From contig JAPPFB010000003.1 in NCBI GenBank assembly GCA_028875225.1, positions 62,001 to 126,000 of the forward strand: 64,000 bases of DNA. Direction: 5' to 3'. Origin of the DNA: Chloroflexota bacterium. Its GTDB lineage: Bacteria; Chloroflexota; Dehalococcoidia; Bin125. Both the position numbers and the translations under genes were made by a program. Below, piece after piece: positions 63,430 through 64,000 of the stretch (the stretch's first letter is position 1; every line of letters begins with the position of its first letter). The notes under the pieces are model-generated. The model was not told the origin of the DNA and ran no database searches. It saw only the letters and a program-made list of their open reading frames with translations.

Positions 63430-64000
63430 ATGCAAAGAGAGACCACCCACTGGTCAGTGCAGCAACTTCGCTCAATGGTCGACAGGATTAACTTCCCAGA
63501 GTACCAGCGCGAGCCGAATCTATGGAGTCGCAACGAGAAGCAAAGGTTGATTGACTCCATGATGAGGGCTTTTGACATTGCGTCCATCTACCTGTATACC
63601 CACGACGATGATCAGATCGACTGTGTAGATGGCCGGCAGAGGATTGGGGCAATAATGTCCTTCCTGGGTGTTAACGCGCAAGACGAAGATAATGGCTTTC
63701 CCTTCCGCGCGTTAAACGAGATTGAGGCAGAGTCTCAAGCGGACGCACAACTCGCCGTGTATGACGGTCAGACCTTCGCCCAACTGCATGCATCTTCGGA
63801 CCCAGGCGCACAGCAACTAGTCAAACAGTTCCTGGAGTACATGATCACCATTGTGAACCTCTCCGAGAGTAAGGAAGCGCATGAGTTCAATCTGCAGTTT
63901 ACACGCCTCAACTTGGGTACAATCATCAACTCAGGAGAAAAGCTTAATGCGATGGTTGGTGACCTACGGGACGTGTGCTTCGCCGAAGACGGCCTAGGCT
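63430..64000 (+). CDS. DUF262 (GmrSD-type ParB-like) protein, 5' part
   Basis: The frame starts two bases after the SIR2 stop and runs off the window, showing 190 residues. The DUF262 signature is complete: FPEYQREPNLWSRNEKQRLI then DSMMRAFDIASIYLYTHDDD, and DCVDGRQRIGAIMSFLGV, which is the 'DG.QR..ai' ParB-like nucleotide-binding motif. FNLQFTRLNLGTIINSGEKLN is the usual third block. DUF262 is the N-terminal domain of GmrSD type IV restriction enzymes and of several other defence proteins. Whether an HNH/DUF1524 nuclease domain follows is outside the window. Confidence 0.85.
   Translation, partial: MQRETTHWSVQQLRSMVDRINFPEYQREPNLWSRNEKQRLIDSMMRAFDIASIYLYTHDDDQIDCVDGRQRIGAIMSFLGVNAQDEDNGFPFRALNEIEAESQADAQLAVYDGQTFAQLHASSDPGAQQLVKQFLEYMITIVNLSESKEAHEFNLQFTRLNLGTIINSGEKLNAMVGDLRDVCFAEDGLG

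Noticed and set aside
1-64000. CRISPR arrays, rRNA and tRNA genes
   Set aside because: No regularly spaced direct repeats and no cloverleaf or rRNA-like sequence were seen by eye. A covariance-model scan would be needed to exclude a divergent tRNA.

Overview
High-GC bacterial chromosome fragment with no rRNA or tRNA genes, so taxonomy is inference only. The left half carries a Rieske oxygenase, paired family III CoA-transferases, a luciferase-like flavin monooxygenase, a peptide ABC transporter with a Gln-rich lipoprotein, and a histidine kinase fused to its own response regulator. That mix recalls Chloroflexota (SAR202/Dehalococcoidia-like) or a similar free-living heterotroph.

Left half (1-33.4 kb), ordinary accessory metabolism and sensing. 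In order: the tail of a Rieske oxygenase overlapping a COG2907-type FAD oxidoreductase; a membrane endonuclease/exonuclease/phosphatase protein; a secreted M16 peptidase; DinB and Nudix proteins; two translationally coupled CoA-transferases; dppB/dppC-type permeases divergent from their substrate-binding lipoprotein (no ATPase genes here); a beta-lactamase-fold hydrolase; an LLM monooxygenase; an MBL-fold protein. Then come a 1158-residue secreted repeat protein downstream of a two-component system, two MFS exporters, a hybrid kinase-regulator and a SulP transporter.

Right half (33.9-64 kb), a defence island. In order: a HEPN-like protein; a Gabija-like pair (OLD/TOPRIM nuclease plus UvrD helicase); a Shango-like trio (TerB-domain protein, DUF2791-type ATPase, Lhr-like helicase); a diadenylate-cyclase-like (DAC) protein; an Xre/RES toxin-antitoxin pair; hypothetical and decayed genes; a membrane LysM protein; a tandem TIR/deoxyribosyltransferase-like protein with a P-loop ATPase; a decayed IS21 element; and a SIR2-DUF262 pair running off the end. 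Several of these genes look lower in GC than the left half, which suggests separate acquisition.

The main unexplained signal is a dispersed 18-codon repeat lying mostly between the defence modules. It encodes a peptide like PNFLKARTFELTFPLDL followed directly by a stop. Two copies (39092 and 48046) differ at six bases, all synonymous in that frame, so the unit descends from a real protein C-terminus rather than from a structural DNA element. Other leads are the SIR2-DUF262 pair, the tandem TIR-like ATPase, the DAC-like gene, and the six-repeat secreted protein behind its own two-component system.
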